A stretch of 64,000 bases of DNA. Origin: Bacillus timonensis (lineage in GTDB: Bacteria; Bacillota; Bacilli; Bacillales; Bacillaceae_L). Where the stretch lies: assembly GCA_020171895.1 (NCBI GenBank), contig JAIVAN010000004.1:186001-250000 (forward strand). The letters run 5' to 3'. Numbering within the stretch: position 1 is the stretch's first letter; the number at the start of each line of letters is the position of its first letter. Below are positions 52,101-60,013 of the stretch, piece by piece. The position numbers and the translations under genes are program-made. The notes beneath the pieces were generated by a model. It was not told the origin of the DNA. It worked only from the letters and a program-made list of their open reading frames with translations, and made no database searches.

Positions 52101-52412
52101 AATGAGAGAGAAAGATTACAAGTATTTTTCCTCAGAGGATCTGAAAGACTTGCGCAAGCCTTCGTTCAAAAAGAATGGTATGATAAGGCCATTTATTGGT
52201 GTGAGAGAATTATAGATAAAGATCAAACATGGGAAGAAGCCTACCGATTACTCATGTTTTGTTATTACCAAAAAAATAACCGTCCACAAGCAATCAAATG
52301 GTATAAAAAATGTCTAAACTCCCTAGAAAAAGAACTAGGAGTAGAACCAATGCAGCCAACACAACAAATGTATCAAATGATCATAACTGCTGATAGCTTG
52401 TTAAAGAATTAA
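49158..52412 (+). CDS. Large STAND/TPR regulator with C-terminal BTAD domain
   Basis: A 1084-residue protein. Residues 1-300 form a MalT/STAND-type ATPase with the P-loop HSGPGYGKTTALASF (near 45) and Walker B VTLIIDDYHIV (near 140). Residues 380-800 are TPR-like helical repeats (YEEAEVCYKKAVEKAE, YERSIEYGKQALAETE). From about residue 830 an OmpR-like winged helix (LRIQTLGQFRVFLGNQEVLE, WQRGKAKELLELFVTLRNGY) is fused to a BTAD domain (YEGDYLPDRKYDDWCLNERE). It is therefore a ligand- and ATP-dependent transcription activator. The ribosome binding site is AAAGGAGG. Standing directly upstream of the ABC importer and CoA genes, it is their probable regulator (inferred). Confidence 0.88.
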   Translation: MSRKVEVLQTKITPPNVKEHTLRRPSLIKKMKAITNFPLTIIHSGPGYGKTTALASFVADKRSSYSFSWYSISTNDDDLFPFLTYLIFTIRKQFPGFGTELLAYIEKIERYIRDEDIRSLCSMFINEVAILSQEVTLIIDDYHIVAHSTPVDQWMNWLIQHIPSNLHIVIASRTCPTWPMLTSMKVKNEYLEIDQHDMMFSFEEIDVLLRDLYEYDLEERDVKQIYTLTEGWIIAISMMLQQLTIEGKLNGSMMKEAYSLDDLFRFLAMEVFVKQPPMVQQFLEHTCIFEELTGSICDHVLGISSSDSMLMNLSNKNVFLFSIGEGQYRYHALFKEFLEKQLKTTNELQYKTLHKQTANYYVKHGKYDEAIRHLEAIQDFESMASILNHYGKKMIEQGSLQSLLERLSKLPESLKDHYYLLWFYKGEVLRYRCSYEEAEVCYKKAVEKAEVALDYIGWSEALEGQARIYLDTIQPGKAERFLQKAIEMIDRTNDASPINKSRLYRLMAENFTNAGQGIKAKKWYEKSKDLEIPLQDGNLESRLYLRTGKLVEGRKILQQKKIREEKEHGVHLQQSHRETDLLFSLIEAFMGNGKVAKELAQSGIQQGVKFQAPFVEACGWIRMGHAVQLLDKYDSSLAKQCYETALEMMESINVSRGKAEPLMGLSILYGNLGIYERSIEYGKQALAETEKVKDSWLSALILLCMGIASVHNEKWEAALDYLNRGGSLLQDCGDQYGHTMTELWKAFLAFYTNKETDFTTHMSMFLQQLQMGNYEFVLTKRTTFGPRDLNSLAPLLLEAQNVGIHRQYVGILLNELGISNMTRHPGYTLRIQTLGQFRVFLGNQEVLETDWQRGKAKELLELFVTLRNGYIPKEEIFSILWPTYDEKQATRDFKVALNALNNALEPNRKARVTPFFIQRLGSAYGLNPNAGASIDSEDFEEWIQAGLNEKDTDKTIECLLRGLESYEGDYLPDRKYDDWCLNERERLQVFFLRGSERLAQAFVQKEWYDKAIYWCERIIDKDQTWEEAYRLLMFCYYQKNNRPQAIKWYKKCLNSLEKELGVEPMQPTQQMYQMIITADSLLKN

Positions 52413-52440
52413 TCACTATAAGAAATATTCACACCATTGT

Positions 52441-52652
52441 GAATGAAAATGTTTTGTTATTAGAATGTTGTATCCAAGTATTCATGCGTGCTAACCGAAG
52501 TGGAAGGACCGAGACTCCTGCGGGAATAGCGCCGGACTTGAGACCCCACAGGCGCGCAGCCGAGGAGGCTCAAGTGGCGCCCCGCGGAAAGCGAGGTTCC
52601 TGCAACGGAGGGTAGCACCCCTTATTCAGAGTAGTAGCTATTTACAGGGTAG
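52441..52652 (+). repeat. Dispersed GC-rich element
   Basis: Plus-type copy, short form: CCGAAGTGGAAGGACCGAGA, CTCCTGCGGGAATAGCGCCG, GACTTGAGACCCCACAGGCG, GAGGAGGCTCAAGTGGCGCC and TTTACAGGGTAG. It lies about 30 nt after the BTAD regulator stop. Confidence 0.9.
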
Positions 52653-52754
52653 CAAAAAATAAAGTAAGTATCGGTCTTTTCCTTTTGGACTTAGTTGATT
52701 ATGATAAACATATCATCTTAGAAATCGATACTTAAATAATTTGGAGGACCCATC

Positions 52755-52943
52755 ATGGTCGAGATGCTCTTAGCACCAATCTTCTTTTTAACACTCACTA
52801 TCTACTTAATATTCTTATTAAAAAGAAGCCATCAACATAAAAAAGCATATGGTTTAGCAATATGTTTATCCTTTGTCCTATTTATCTATTTTATCATCGG
52901 TGTATTTAGCTTCTTCATACCATCTACACCAAGTAATACATAA
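52755..52943 (+). CDS. Small membrane protein, unknown function
   Basis: A 62-residue protein with two transmembrane helices (LLAPIFFLTLTIYLIFLLKR and GLAICLSFVLFIYFIIGVFS) joined by a basic loop KRSHQHKK. TTGGAGGACCCATC supplies a ribosome binding site. I recognise no family. It lies between a regulator and the binding-protein gene on the same strand, but a gap of 180 nt to the next gene leaves any functional link open. Confidence 0.6.
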   Translation: MVEMLLAPIFFLTLTIYLIFLLKRSHQHKKAYGLAICLSFVLFIYFIIGVFSFFIPSTPSNT

Positions 52944-53123
52944 CGTTTATAGTGGAAGCTACCAGCAGAGTAGCTTCAATTGCTTTTAAAACTTCTTATG
53001 AACAAACTCCTTAGCGATTACCCCTATCACTTTTTTTGTAACCCGTTTGTAACTACATCCAATTACGATAAGTCCATAGATTTTTAAACTTTGACCAAAT
53101 AAAGGTTAAGAGGGGGATTTATT

Positions 53124-54374
53124 TTGAAGAAATCGCTTGGACATGTGTTGTTAATGTGTATGCTAGCTTTTGTCATGGTTTTTACTTCCGCATGTGGAAC
53201 AAATCAAACAAGTTCAGATGATCCAGCACCGAAGGATAATACAAATGATAAGCCAAAAGAAGAAAAGAAGGAACCAATTAAAATTGGTGTTCTAGCATCG
53301 TTAAGTGGTGTACTTGAAGCTTATGGAAAACAAACAGTGAATGGATTTAAGTTAGGGCTTGAATATGCAACAGGTGGAACAATGGAAGTTAACGGACACC
53401 CAATTGAATTTATCATTGAAGATACTGAAACAAAACCTGAAGTTGCCGTTCAAAAAGCAACGAAATTACTTGAAGAAGATGGAGTAGACTTTTTAGTAGG
53501 TTCATCAAGCTCTGGTGATACATTAGCTGTTTTACCACTCGCTGAAGAGTATGAAAAGGTAATGGTTGTTGAACCAGCCGTTGCAGATAGTATCACTGGT
53601 GCAGATTGGAATAAATATGTTTTCAGAACTGCTCGTAACTCTTCACAAGATGCTGTAGCTGGTGCAGCAGCAATCGCAAAAAAAGGTGTGAAAATTGCTA
53701 CGCTAGCACCTGATTATTCATTCGGTCGTGATGGTATCGCGGCGTTTAAAGAAGCTGCTGAAAAATTAGGAGCTGAAGTAATCCATGAGGAATACGCAGA
53801 TCCAGCAGCAACTGATTTCACAGCTAATATCCAGAAAATCATTGACTCTGAGCCAGATTACTTATTCGTTGTTTGGGCAGGAGCAAACTCTCCTTGGAAT
53901 CAAATTGCTGATATGAAAGTCCAAGAAAAAGGAATCAAAATATCAACAGGTGCCCCAGATATTGCTGCTCTTGCAACAATGGCTCCTTTAGTTGGTATGG
54001 AAGGATTTACAGTTTATTATCACAATCTTCCGAAAAACAAAGTGAATGATTGGTTAGTGGAAGAACATAAGAAACAGCATGATGGTGCTGTACCAGATTT
54101 ATTTACGCCAGGTGGAATGAGTGCGGCAATTGCTATAATTGAAGCGCTTAAGAAAACAGAAGGAAATACGGATGTTGACACCATTATTTCTACAATGGAA
54201 GGTATGAGTTTTGATACGCCAAAAGGAAAAATGACGTTCCGACCTGAAGATCATCAAGCTATGCAAACATTGTATGCGATTCGTCTAGAGAAAGTTGACG
54301 GTGTAGATTATCCAGTTCCAGTCTTAATCCGTGAGCTTTCACCTGAAGAAACTGCACCACCAATTCGAAACTAA
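53124..54374 (+). CDS. Branched-chain amino acid-type ABC substrate-binding lipoprotein
   Basis: A 416-residue lipoprotein. Signal MKKSLGHVLLMCMLAFVMVF with lipid Cys24 (TSACGTN), then a Pro/Lys/Asp linker. The mature part is a periplasmic-binding-protein type 1 (LivJ/AmiC-like) domain: IKIGVLASLSGVLEAYGKQT, DFLVGSSSSGDTLAVLPLAE, YVFRTARNSSQDAVAGAAAI and LAPDYSFGRDGIAAFKEAAE. It catches the ligand of the importer encoded downstream. The start is TTG 53124 with GAGGGGGAT 5-6 nt before. The neighbouring acyl-CoA genes suggest the ligand may be an organic or aromatic acid and not an amino acid (inferred). A terminator-like hairpin separates it from the ATPase genes. Confidence 0.9.
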   Translation: MKKSLGHVLLMCMLAFVMVFTSACGTNQTSSDDPAPKDNTNDKPKEEKKEPIKIGVLASLSGVLEAYGKQTVNGFKLGLEYATGGTMEVNGHPIEFIIEDTETKPEVAVQKATKLLEEDGVDFLVGSSSSGDTLAVLPLAEEYEKVMVVEPAVADSITGADWNKYVFRTARNSSQDAVAGAAAIAKKGVKIATLAPDYSFGRDGIAAFKEAAEKLGAEVIHEEYADPAATDFTANIQKIIDSEPDYLFVVWAGANSPWNQIADMKVQEKGIKISTGAPDIAALATMAPLVGMEGFTVYYHNLPKNKVNDWLVEEHKKQHDGAVPDLFTPGGMSAAIAIIEALKKTEGNTDVDTIISTMEGMSFDTPKGKMTFRPEDHQAMQTLYAIRLEKVDGVDYPVPVLIRELSPEETAPPIRN

Positions 54375-54419
54375 CTTCTAGATGTGAGGGAAATAGAAAG
54401 ATAGAGTACGAGAAATGAA

Positions 54420-54462
54420 GAGAGGCTGGCAGCTAGTTTTATCGTCCAGTCTCTTTTTTTAT
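54420..54462 (+). terminator. Hairpin after the binding-protein gene
   Basis: AGAGAGGCTGG and CCAGTCTCT pair (imperfect) and are followed by seven T. As the transporter genes follow on the same strand, it may act as a partial terminator to keep binding-protein levels higher than the permeases. Confidence 0.75.
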
Positions 54463-54503
54463 CAACACGTTGCATTACGTATGACTTGAAAAGAGGTGTA
54501 AAA

Positions 54504-55271
54504 ATGACTCCAATAATAGAAACAAAAGACTTAACCATTGCCTTTGGTGGTCATGTGGCAGTAAACGGTGTAACATTTTCGGTTCAGAAAAATGATTTTA
54601 AATCAATTATCGGACCCAATGGAGCAGGAAAAACGACTTTCTTTAATTTGTTGAGCGGACAATTAAAACCGACAAAGGGAAGTGTTTTTCTGAATGGAAA
54701 AGAAATTACTAATCTATCCCCAACAGAACGTACGAGACGGGGAATAGGTAGATCGTTTCAAATCACAAATGTTTTCCCTAATTTAACAGTTTTAGAGAAT
54801 GTGCGCCTAGCTGTACAGTCACAAGCTGGAGTTAGGTATCAAATGCTTGCTCACTTTGGAAAGTACAAGCGATTTATTGAGAAGTCGTTAGAAATTCTGA
54901 AATTAGTTCTTTTGGATAACAAGGCAGATGCACTAGCTAAAAACTTAGCGCATGGTGAAAAAAGAAAGTTAGAAATTGCGATGTTATTAGCTCTAGAGAC
55001 TGAGGTTTTATTATTAGATGAACCAACTGCTGGTATGTCATTGGAAGAGGTTCCAGCCATACTAGATGTAATAAAGCAAATCAAAGCGGAAGGCAATCGG
55101 ACGATCATTTTAATTGAACATAAGATGGATATGATTCTAGATTTATCCGACAGTGTCATGGTGTTATTCAATGGAACATTACTGGCTGACGGGACTCCTG
55201 AAGAAATTATGAATAATGAAACCGTTCAAAATGCCTACTTAGGAGGACTTTACGATGACAATGCATCTTAA
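54504..55271 (+). CDS. Branched-chain amino acid-type ABC ATPase, LivG type
   Basis: A 255-residue ATPase. Walker A GPNGAGKTTFFNLLSG (near 40), signature region LAHGEKRKLEIAMLLALETE, Walker B VLLLDEPTAGMS and the switch His in IILIEHKMDMI. LivG proteins are recognised by their longer insertion between Walker A and the signature (RTRRGIGRSFQITNVFPNLT). ATG 54504 is 6 nt after AGAGGTG. It overlaps livF by 17 nt. With the LivF-type ATPase it powers the importer. Confidence 0.92.
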   Translation: MTPIIETKDLTIAFGGHVAVNGVTFSVQKNDFKSIIGPNGAGKTTFFNLLSGQLKPTKGSVFLNGKEITNLSPTERTRRGIGRSFQITNVFPNLTVLENVRLAVQSQAGVRYQMLAHFGKYKRFIEKSLEILKLVLLDNKADALAKNLAHGEKRKLEIAMLLALETEVLLLDEPTAGMSLEEVPAILDVIKQIKAEGNRTIILIEHKMDMILDLSDSVMVLFNGTLLADGTPEEIMNNETVQNAYLGGLYDDNAS

Positions 55272-55962
55272 ATTAGAACACGTTGAAACGTATATTGATC
55301 AATATCATATTTTACAAGGTGTTTCATTTGAGGTTCCTAAAGGTGAGGTAACCGTTTTACTTGGTCGAAATGGAGCCGGCAAAACGACAACACTTCGTAC
55401 CATTATGGGGTTAAATCAGGCTTCAAAGGGACGAATTGAATATAACGGTGAAGAAATACAGGGATTGCCGACATACAAAATTGCCTCTAAGGGAATTGGG
55501 TATGTTCCAGAGGATCAAGGCATTTTTGGTGAGTTAACAGTTGAAGAAAATATGAAGGTTGCGATTAAAAAAGAAAATGACGAGACAAATGAACGACTAG
55601 AATACATCTTAAAGCTATTTCCTGACCTTAAGACCTTTTGGAAAAAACGTGGAGGAAATTTAAGTGGTGGTCAAAAGCAAATGCTGTCTATTGCAAGAGC
55701 GTACGTAAATGATAATGACTTGCTTCTTATTGATGAACCAAGTAAAGGCTTAGCTCCAATTGTAGTTGAAAAGGTCATGGAATCTATCCAAGAGATGAAG
55801 GAAAAAACAACGATTGTACTTGTAGAACAAAATTTTATTATGGCAAGTACGATTGGGGACCGCTTTTATATTTTAGATGATGGTAAGACAGTCCATAAAG
55901 GTAATATGGAAGAATTAAAAGAAAATGAACAGCTAAGAAAACAGTATCTCGGTATTGCTTAA
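55255..55962 (+). CDS. Branched-chain amino acid-type ABC ATPase, LivF type
   Basis: A 235-residue ATPase. Walker A LLGRNGAGKTTTLRTIMGLN, signature NLSGGQKQMLSIARAYVNDN, Walker B LLLIDEPSKGLAP and His-loop VLVEQN. The motif GIGYVPEDQGIFGELTVEEN is typical of LivF. The start codon lies inside the end of the livG-type gene, with GGAGG 8 nt upstream. It is the second ATPase of the same importer. Confidence 0.92.
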   Translation: MTMHLKLEHVETYIDQYHILQGVSFEVPKGEVTVLLGRNGAGKTTTLRTIMGLNQASKGRIEYNGEEIQGLPTYKIASKGIGYVPEDQGIFGELTVEENMKVAIKKENDETNERLEYILKLFPDLKTFWKKRGGNLSGGQKQMLSIARAYVNDNDLLLIDEPSKGLAPIVVEKVMESIQEMKEKTTIVLVEQNFIMASTIGDRFYILDDGKTVHKGNMEELKENEQLRKQYLGIA

Positions 55963-56010
55963 TAATATTATTATTTATCTCCATCTATTGCTTAGGAGGC
56001 TTCGATTAAT

Positions 56011-56874
56011 ATGGAAGTATTTTTGAATTTAGCTATTAATGGCTTAGCGACTGGCATGCTTATCTTTTTATTAGCTGCTGGGCTAACTTTAATATTTGGA
56101 TTAATGGATGTTTTAAACTTTGCACATGGTGGTCTGTTTGCATGGGGAGCGTATGCAGGTGTTTGGTTTTACACGACAACTCAAAGCTTTCTATTAGGAG
56201 TTATATGTGCAATCGTTACTGGGCTAGTTTTAGGGTTGTTAATGGAGAGATTTATCGTTCAACCCGTATATGGTAACCATGTTCAGCAAATATTGATTAC
56301 GTTAGGAGTAATGCTTGTTCTTTCAGAAATGTTGAAGGTCGTGTGGGGCCCTAATCAATTAAGTGCACCAACTCCTGAATATTTAACGGGAAGCTGGGAA
56401 TTTAACGGGATCATCTTAATCAAATACCGTTTATTAATTATTATAGTTGGCTTCCTTGTGTTTGCAGGTATTTATTTTATTTTAAATAAAACAAAAATCG
56501 GTTTAGTTGTTCGTGCAGGTGTAATGAACAAGGAAATGGTTCAATCACTAGGAATTAATATTAAGAAGGTTTTCATGCTTGTTTTCATGGTAGGATCTGC
56601 AATGGCTGCTTTAGGTGGAGTGTTATTAGGTCCTTATTCAGGTGTGATTCATGCTGGGATGGGAATGGAATTTGCCATTCTTGCCTTCATTGTTGTTGTC
56701 ATTGGCGGTATGGGGAGTATTACAGGTTCACTTTTTGCAGCTATTCTCGTTGGTTTATCAGGTGCATTTATGACATATTATGTACCGGATTTATCTCTAG
56801 CAGTAAATATGCTATTAATGGCTGCGGTATTAATTTTTAGACCGCAAGGATTATTTGGAATGAAGGGGGTATGA
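56011..56874 (+). CDS. Branched-chain amino acid-type ABC permease, LivH type
   Basis: A 287-residue permease of 8 helices or so. LNLAINGLATGMLIFLLAAG, LIFGLMDVLNFAHGGLFAWG (the LivH NFAHG motif), RAGVMNKEMVQSLGINIKKV (coupling loop) and VIGGMGSITGSLFAAILVGL match the LivH family. It follows livF after 48 nt with TTAGGAGG before ATG 56011. The stop overlaps the region before the LivM gene. Confidence 0.92.
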   Translation: MEVFLNLAINGLATGMLIFLLAAGLTLIFGLMDVLNFAHGGLFAWGAYAGVWFYTTTQSFLLGVICAIVTGLVLGLLMERFIVQPVYGNHVQQILITLGVMLVLSEMLKVVWGPNQLSAPTPEYLTGSWEFNGIILIKYRLLIIIVGFLVFAGIYFILNKTKIGLVVRAGVMNKEMVQSLGINIKKVFMLVFMVGSAMAALGGVLLGPYSGVIHAGMGMEFAILAFIVVVIGGMGSITGSLFAAILVGLSGAFMTYYVPDLSLAVNMLLMAAVLIFRPQGLFGMKGV

Positions 56875-56876
56875 GA

Positions 56877-57884
56877 ATGAAGAACTTATACGGATCAAAT
56901 CCAAAAGCTAGAATTCCATATATCATGATCGGTTTATTATTAGTTCTCTTCCCTTTTATGAACGATTCTCGAAGTATGCTAATCTTGTTTACACAAGTTT
57001 TTATCTTTGCTGTCTTTGCAATGAGTTACGATATTCTATTAGGGTATACAGGGATTGTTTCGTTCGGTCATGCGATGTTTTTCGGGATAGGTGCATATAC
57101 AACAGGAATCTTTCTTAAGCGATTTGAAGCGACATTACTCATTTTGATTGTATCGATCGTTGTAGGAGCAATAATCGCGGCGATTGTAAGTTATTTTGTT
57201 GGTTTGCTATCGCTCCGTTTAAAAAGTCACTTTTATGCGATGCTTACACTAGCATTTGCTGGTCTCTTTCTAGTAATGGCTGAGAAATGGCGGACATTAA
57301 CGAACGGAAATGATGGATTCACGTTTTCAATACCAGATGTGTTAAAAGATAGAATGACTCTCTATTTTGTCACGCTAGCCTTGATGATTGGTACCTTTTT
57401 ATTCCTGCGCTTATTTACAAATTCTCCATTAGGAAGAGTTTTGCAGGCAATTAGAGAAAATGAACCTCGAACAGAGTCGCTTGGTTATCAAGTTCTCCAT
57501 TATAAGATTATTGCAAGTATAGTAGCGGGCGTCATTGCTAGTTTTGCAGGGTCAATGTACGTGCTCACGCTACGTTTTGTAAATACTTCAGTGTTTGCAA
57601 TAGATGTGACGCTCGATGCCTTATTAATGACGATTATCGGTGGGGTTGGAACGTTAGTTGGAGCCATCATTGGTGCTGGGTTAATTGAATTTGCTCATCA
57701 TTGGTTAACCGGGTTAGCTAAAGTCCATTGGATTTTTGAACGTTGGATTATTTTCTTTGGAATTTTGTATATTTTAGTCGTGATGTTCTTCCCAATGGGA
57801 ATTGTCGGAACGATAAGAATGTGGTGGGTTAAGAGAAAGAAGAAAAAAGTTGCAAAAATTGAGAAGCAGCAAATTGCAAGCTAA
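56877..57884 (+). CDS. Branched-chain amino acid-type ABC permease, LivM type
   Basis: A 335-residue permease. AMSYDILLGYTGIVSFGHAM is the classic LivM segment (GxVSFGHA), followed by YFVGLLSLRLKSHFYAMLTL, AIRENEPRTESLGYQVLHYK (coupling loop) and TIIGGVGTLVGAIIGAGLIE. The basic C-terminal tail (KRKKKKVAKIEKQQ) is cytoplasmic. ATG 56877 has GGGGG 8 nt upstream; ATG 56871 is also possible but touches it. It completes a five-gene importer. Confidence 0.92.
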   Translation: MKNLYGSNPKARIPYIMIGLLLVLFPFMNDSRSMLILFTQVFIFAVFAMSYDILLGYTGIVSFGHAMFFGIGAYTTGIFLKRFEATLLILIVSIVVGAIIAAIVSYFVGLLSLRLKSHFYAMLTLAFAGLFLVMAEKWRTLTNGNDGFTFSIPDVLKDRMTLYFVTLALMIGTFLFLRLFTNSPLGRVLQAIRENEPRTESLGYQVLHYKIIASIVAGVIASFAGSMYVLTLRFVNTSVFAIDVTLDALLMTIIGGVGTLVGAIIGAGLIEFAHHWLTGLAKVHWIFERWIIFFGILYILVVMFFPMGIVGTIRMWWVKRKKKKVAKIEKQQIAS

Positions 57885-57895
57885 AGGGGTCTGAT

Positions 57896-58078
57896 ATGAT
57901 GAATGAACTTCAGCTAATTCAATCCTTTGTCGTCCGCTGTAACTTATTAGATGTGAGTGATGGAACTGGCCAAAAGCAATGGAGAATAAAAGTCACCCAC
58001 GTGCAAGGTGAGGAAGAAATAACGTTAACCAGTTTAGAAGAAGCATTGGCATATATGAAAAGAACGCTTGGGGAGTGA
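57896..58078 (+). CDS. Small conserved-looking protein in the importer operon
   Basis: A 60-residue soluble protein starting MMNELQLIQSFVVRCNLLDV, with TGQKQWRIKVTHVQGEEEIT and SLEEALAYMKRTLGE. It looks like a small beta-sheet domain with a C-terminal helix. AAAGGGG lies 7 nt before the ATG. It is tightly packed between livM (11 nt) and the KAS III-like gene (5 nt), so it is cotranslated with the pathway. I recognise no family; it could be an accessory subunit or carrier-like factor. Confidence 0.65.
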   Translation: MMNELQLIQSFVVRCNLLDVSDGTGQKQWRIKVTHVQGEEEITLTSLEEALAYMKRTLGE

Positions 58079-58083
58079 CATTT

Positions 58084-59091
58084 TTGCAATCAATTGGAAT
58101 TGTAAGTACCGGAATTTATTTACCTGAAACATTTGAAACAAGTGAAGATATTGCAAAAAAATCTGGGCTACCAAATGAAGTTGTGAAGAATAAACTTGGA
58201 ATCTTAAAAAAGCCCATTCCTGGAGAGCATGATCACACATGTGAAATGGGGATTATGGCAGCAAGAGATGCGATCAAAAAAGGAGGAATAGATCCTTCGA
58301 CGATAGATCTCGTTATCTATATTGGTGAGGAACATAAGGAATATCCATTATGGACAGCAGCAATTAAACTACAGCAAGAAGTAGGTGCAATCAATGCTTG
58401 GGCGTTCGATGTTGCGATGAGATGCGGTACGACTGTGATGGCATTAAAGGTTGCAAAGGATATGATGAAGTCAGATAAATCTCTCCAAACGGTGCTTCTT
58501 GCAGGAGGATACCGCAATGGAGATTTTATTGACTATCAAAACCCACGTACTCGATTTATGTTTAATTTAGGTGCAGGTGGAGGAGCGATTTTATTAAAAA
58601 GAGGTCATTCTCAAAATCAGCTTTTAGAGAGTCATATTATGACAGATGGTAGTTTTTCTGAGGATGTTGTCGTGGTTGCAGGTGGTACAAAACACCCGAT
58701 ATCGAGCCAAGCTTTAGAAGAGAATCTTAACAAGCTAGATGTTTTAGACCCTGAAGGTATGAAACAGAGACTTGAAGAAAAGTCGATGAAAAACTTCTTA
58801 CATGTTATTCGGAAATCTCTAGAAAAAAGTGGCTACACAGAAAAGGATATTAACTATCTAGGGATTTTGCATATGAAAAAATCGGCCCATGATTATGTGC
58901 TAAAGGAATTAGGATTATCACAGAATCAATCCATTTATTTAAGTGAATACGGTCATATTGGGCAAATAGATCAAATCTTATCTATTCAACTAGCAGAAGA
59001 GACAGGGAAATTGAAAAAGGGTGACATCGTTGTATTAGTAAGTGCGGGAATTGGGTATGCCTGGGGAGCTACTACAATTAAATGGGGGTAG
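58084..59091 (+). CDS. KAS III-like (3-oxoacyl-ACP synthase III family) protein
   Basis: A 335-residue thiolase-fold protein. Start QSIGIVSTGIYLPETFETSE, and DVAMRCGTTVMALKVAKDMM with nucleophile Cys114, fit KAS III. The catalytic His263 is in LGILHMKKSAHDYV. At the place of the usual Asn (FabH GNTSAAS) the sequence reads EYGHIGQIDQIL, with His291 and Asp296. It therefore probably does not run the normal FabH decarboxylating condensation. It may be an acyltransferase or a carbon-carbon forming or cleaving enzyme on CoA substrates. TTG 58084 is 7 nt after GGGGAG; GTG 58075 is possible. Its ORF is packed with the importer genes. Confidence 0.8.
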   Translation: MQSIGIVSTGIYLPETFETSEDIAKKSGLPNEVVKNKLGILKKPIPGEHDHTCEMGIMAARDAIKKGGIDPSTIDLVIYIGEEHKEYPLWTAAIKLQQEVGAINAWAFDVAMRCGTTVMALKVAKDMMKSDKSLQTVLLAGGYRNGDFIDYQNPRTRFMFNLGAGGGAILLKRGHSQNQLLESHIMTDGSFSEDVVVVAGGTKHPISSQALEENLNKLDVLDPEGMKQRLEEKSMKNFLHVIRKSLEKSGYTEKDINYLGILHMKKSAHDYVLKELGLSQNQSIYLSEYGHIGQIDQILSIQLAEETGKLKKGDIVVLVSAGIGYAWGATTIKWG

Positions 59092-59101
59092 GTTTTATCA
59101 A

Positions 59102-60013
59102 ATGAAAACTATTTCTTTGAAAAAGCTAACGCTATCAAATGGTGAAACACTAGGCTATAGAGAACGAGAAGGCGGTACTAAACCAATCCTTCTCATTCAT
59201 GGAAATATGACATCATCAAAGCATTGGGATGTTGTATTAGAAGGAATGCCAGAGGAGTATAAATTATTTGCAGTTGATTTAAGAGGGTTTGGAGCATCAA
59301 CTTACAATCAGCCTGTCTGCTCGATGAAAGACTTTGCTTATGACCTTAAATTATTTGTGGACGAAATCGGGTTACAGGATTTTACGATGGTAGGATGGTC
59401 AACAGGTGGTGGAGTCGCCATGCAATTTGTTGTTGATTATCCGAGCGTTTGTAAAAAATTAATATTATTAGCGTCACTTTCAACAAGAGGATATCCATAT
59501 TTCGGAGTAAATGAAATGGGGCAAATTGACGTTACTCGTCGTTTAAAGACAATAGAAGAAATTAGCCAGGATCCAATTAGGACCATTCCAATTCAATCAG
59601 CATACGACAGAAAAGATAAAGAATTTTTGAAAAGAATTTGGAATGCCACCATTTATCGAGATAAACAACCCTCTGAGGAAAAATATAACGAATATGTGCT
59701 AGACATGCTAACACAACGGAATCTAGTAGATGTCTATCAATGTAACAACCTTTTTAACATTAGTGATTACGATAATGGATTAGGAAATGGTACGGGACAA
59801 GCGAAAGAAATATCGATACCTGTGCTTGTTTTACAAGGAGAAACCGACGTAGTCATTTCTCATCAAATGGCTAAAGAAATTGTCAATGACATAGGAGAAA
59901 ATGCTACATATGTCGAATTAAAAGGATGTGGACATTCTCCGTTAGTTGATGACTTGGAGCAATTATTATCTGTGATGACTGAATTTTTAGAACAAAAGGA
60001 GTTTTCGAAATGA
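59102..60013 (+). CDS. Alpha/beta hydrolase
   Basis: A 303-residue hydrolase. Oxyanion HG motif LLIHGNMTSSKHWD, nucleophile Ser100 in MVGWSTGGGVAMQF, Asp249 in LQGETDVVIS and His278 in LKGCGHSPLVDD. The fold resembles esterases, meta-cleavage hydrolases and thioesterases. In this operon it may cleave a CoA thioester, a lactone or a C-C bond of the substrate. ATG 59102 has GTAGG 9 nt before it. Its stop overlaps the SDR start (ATGA). Confidence 0.88.
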   Translation: MKTISLKKLTLSNGETLGYREREGGTKPILLIHGNMTSSKHWDVVLEGMPEEYKLFAVDLRGFGASTYNQPVCSMKDFAYDLKLFVDEIGLQDFTMVGWSTGGGVAMQFVVDYPSVCKKLILLASLSTRGYPYFGVNEMGQIDVTRRLKTIEEISQDPIRTIPIQSAYDRKDKEFLKRIWNATIYRDKQPSEEKYNEYVLDMLTQRNLVDVYQCNNLFNISDYDNGLGNGTGQAKEISIPVLVLQGETDVVISHQMAKEIVNDIGENATYVELKGCGHSPLVDDLEQLLSVMTEFLEQKEFSK

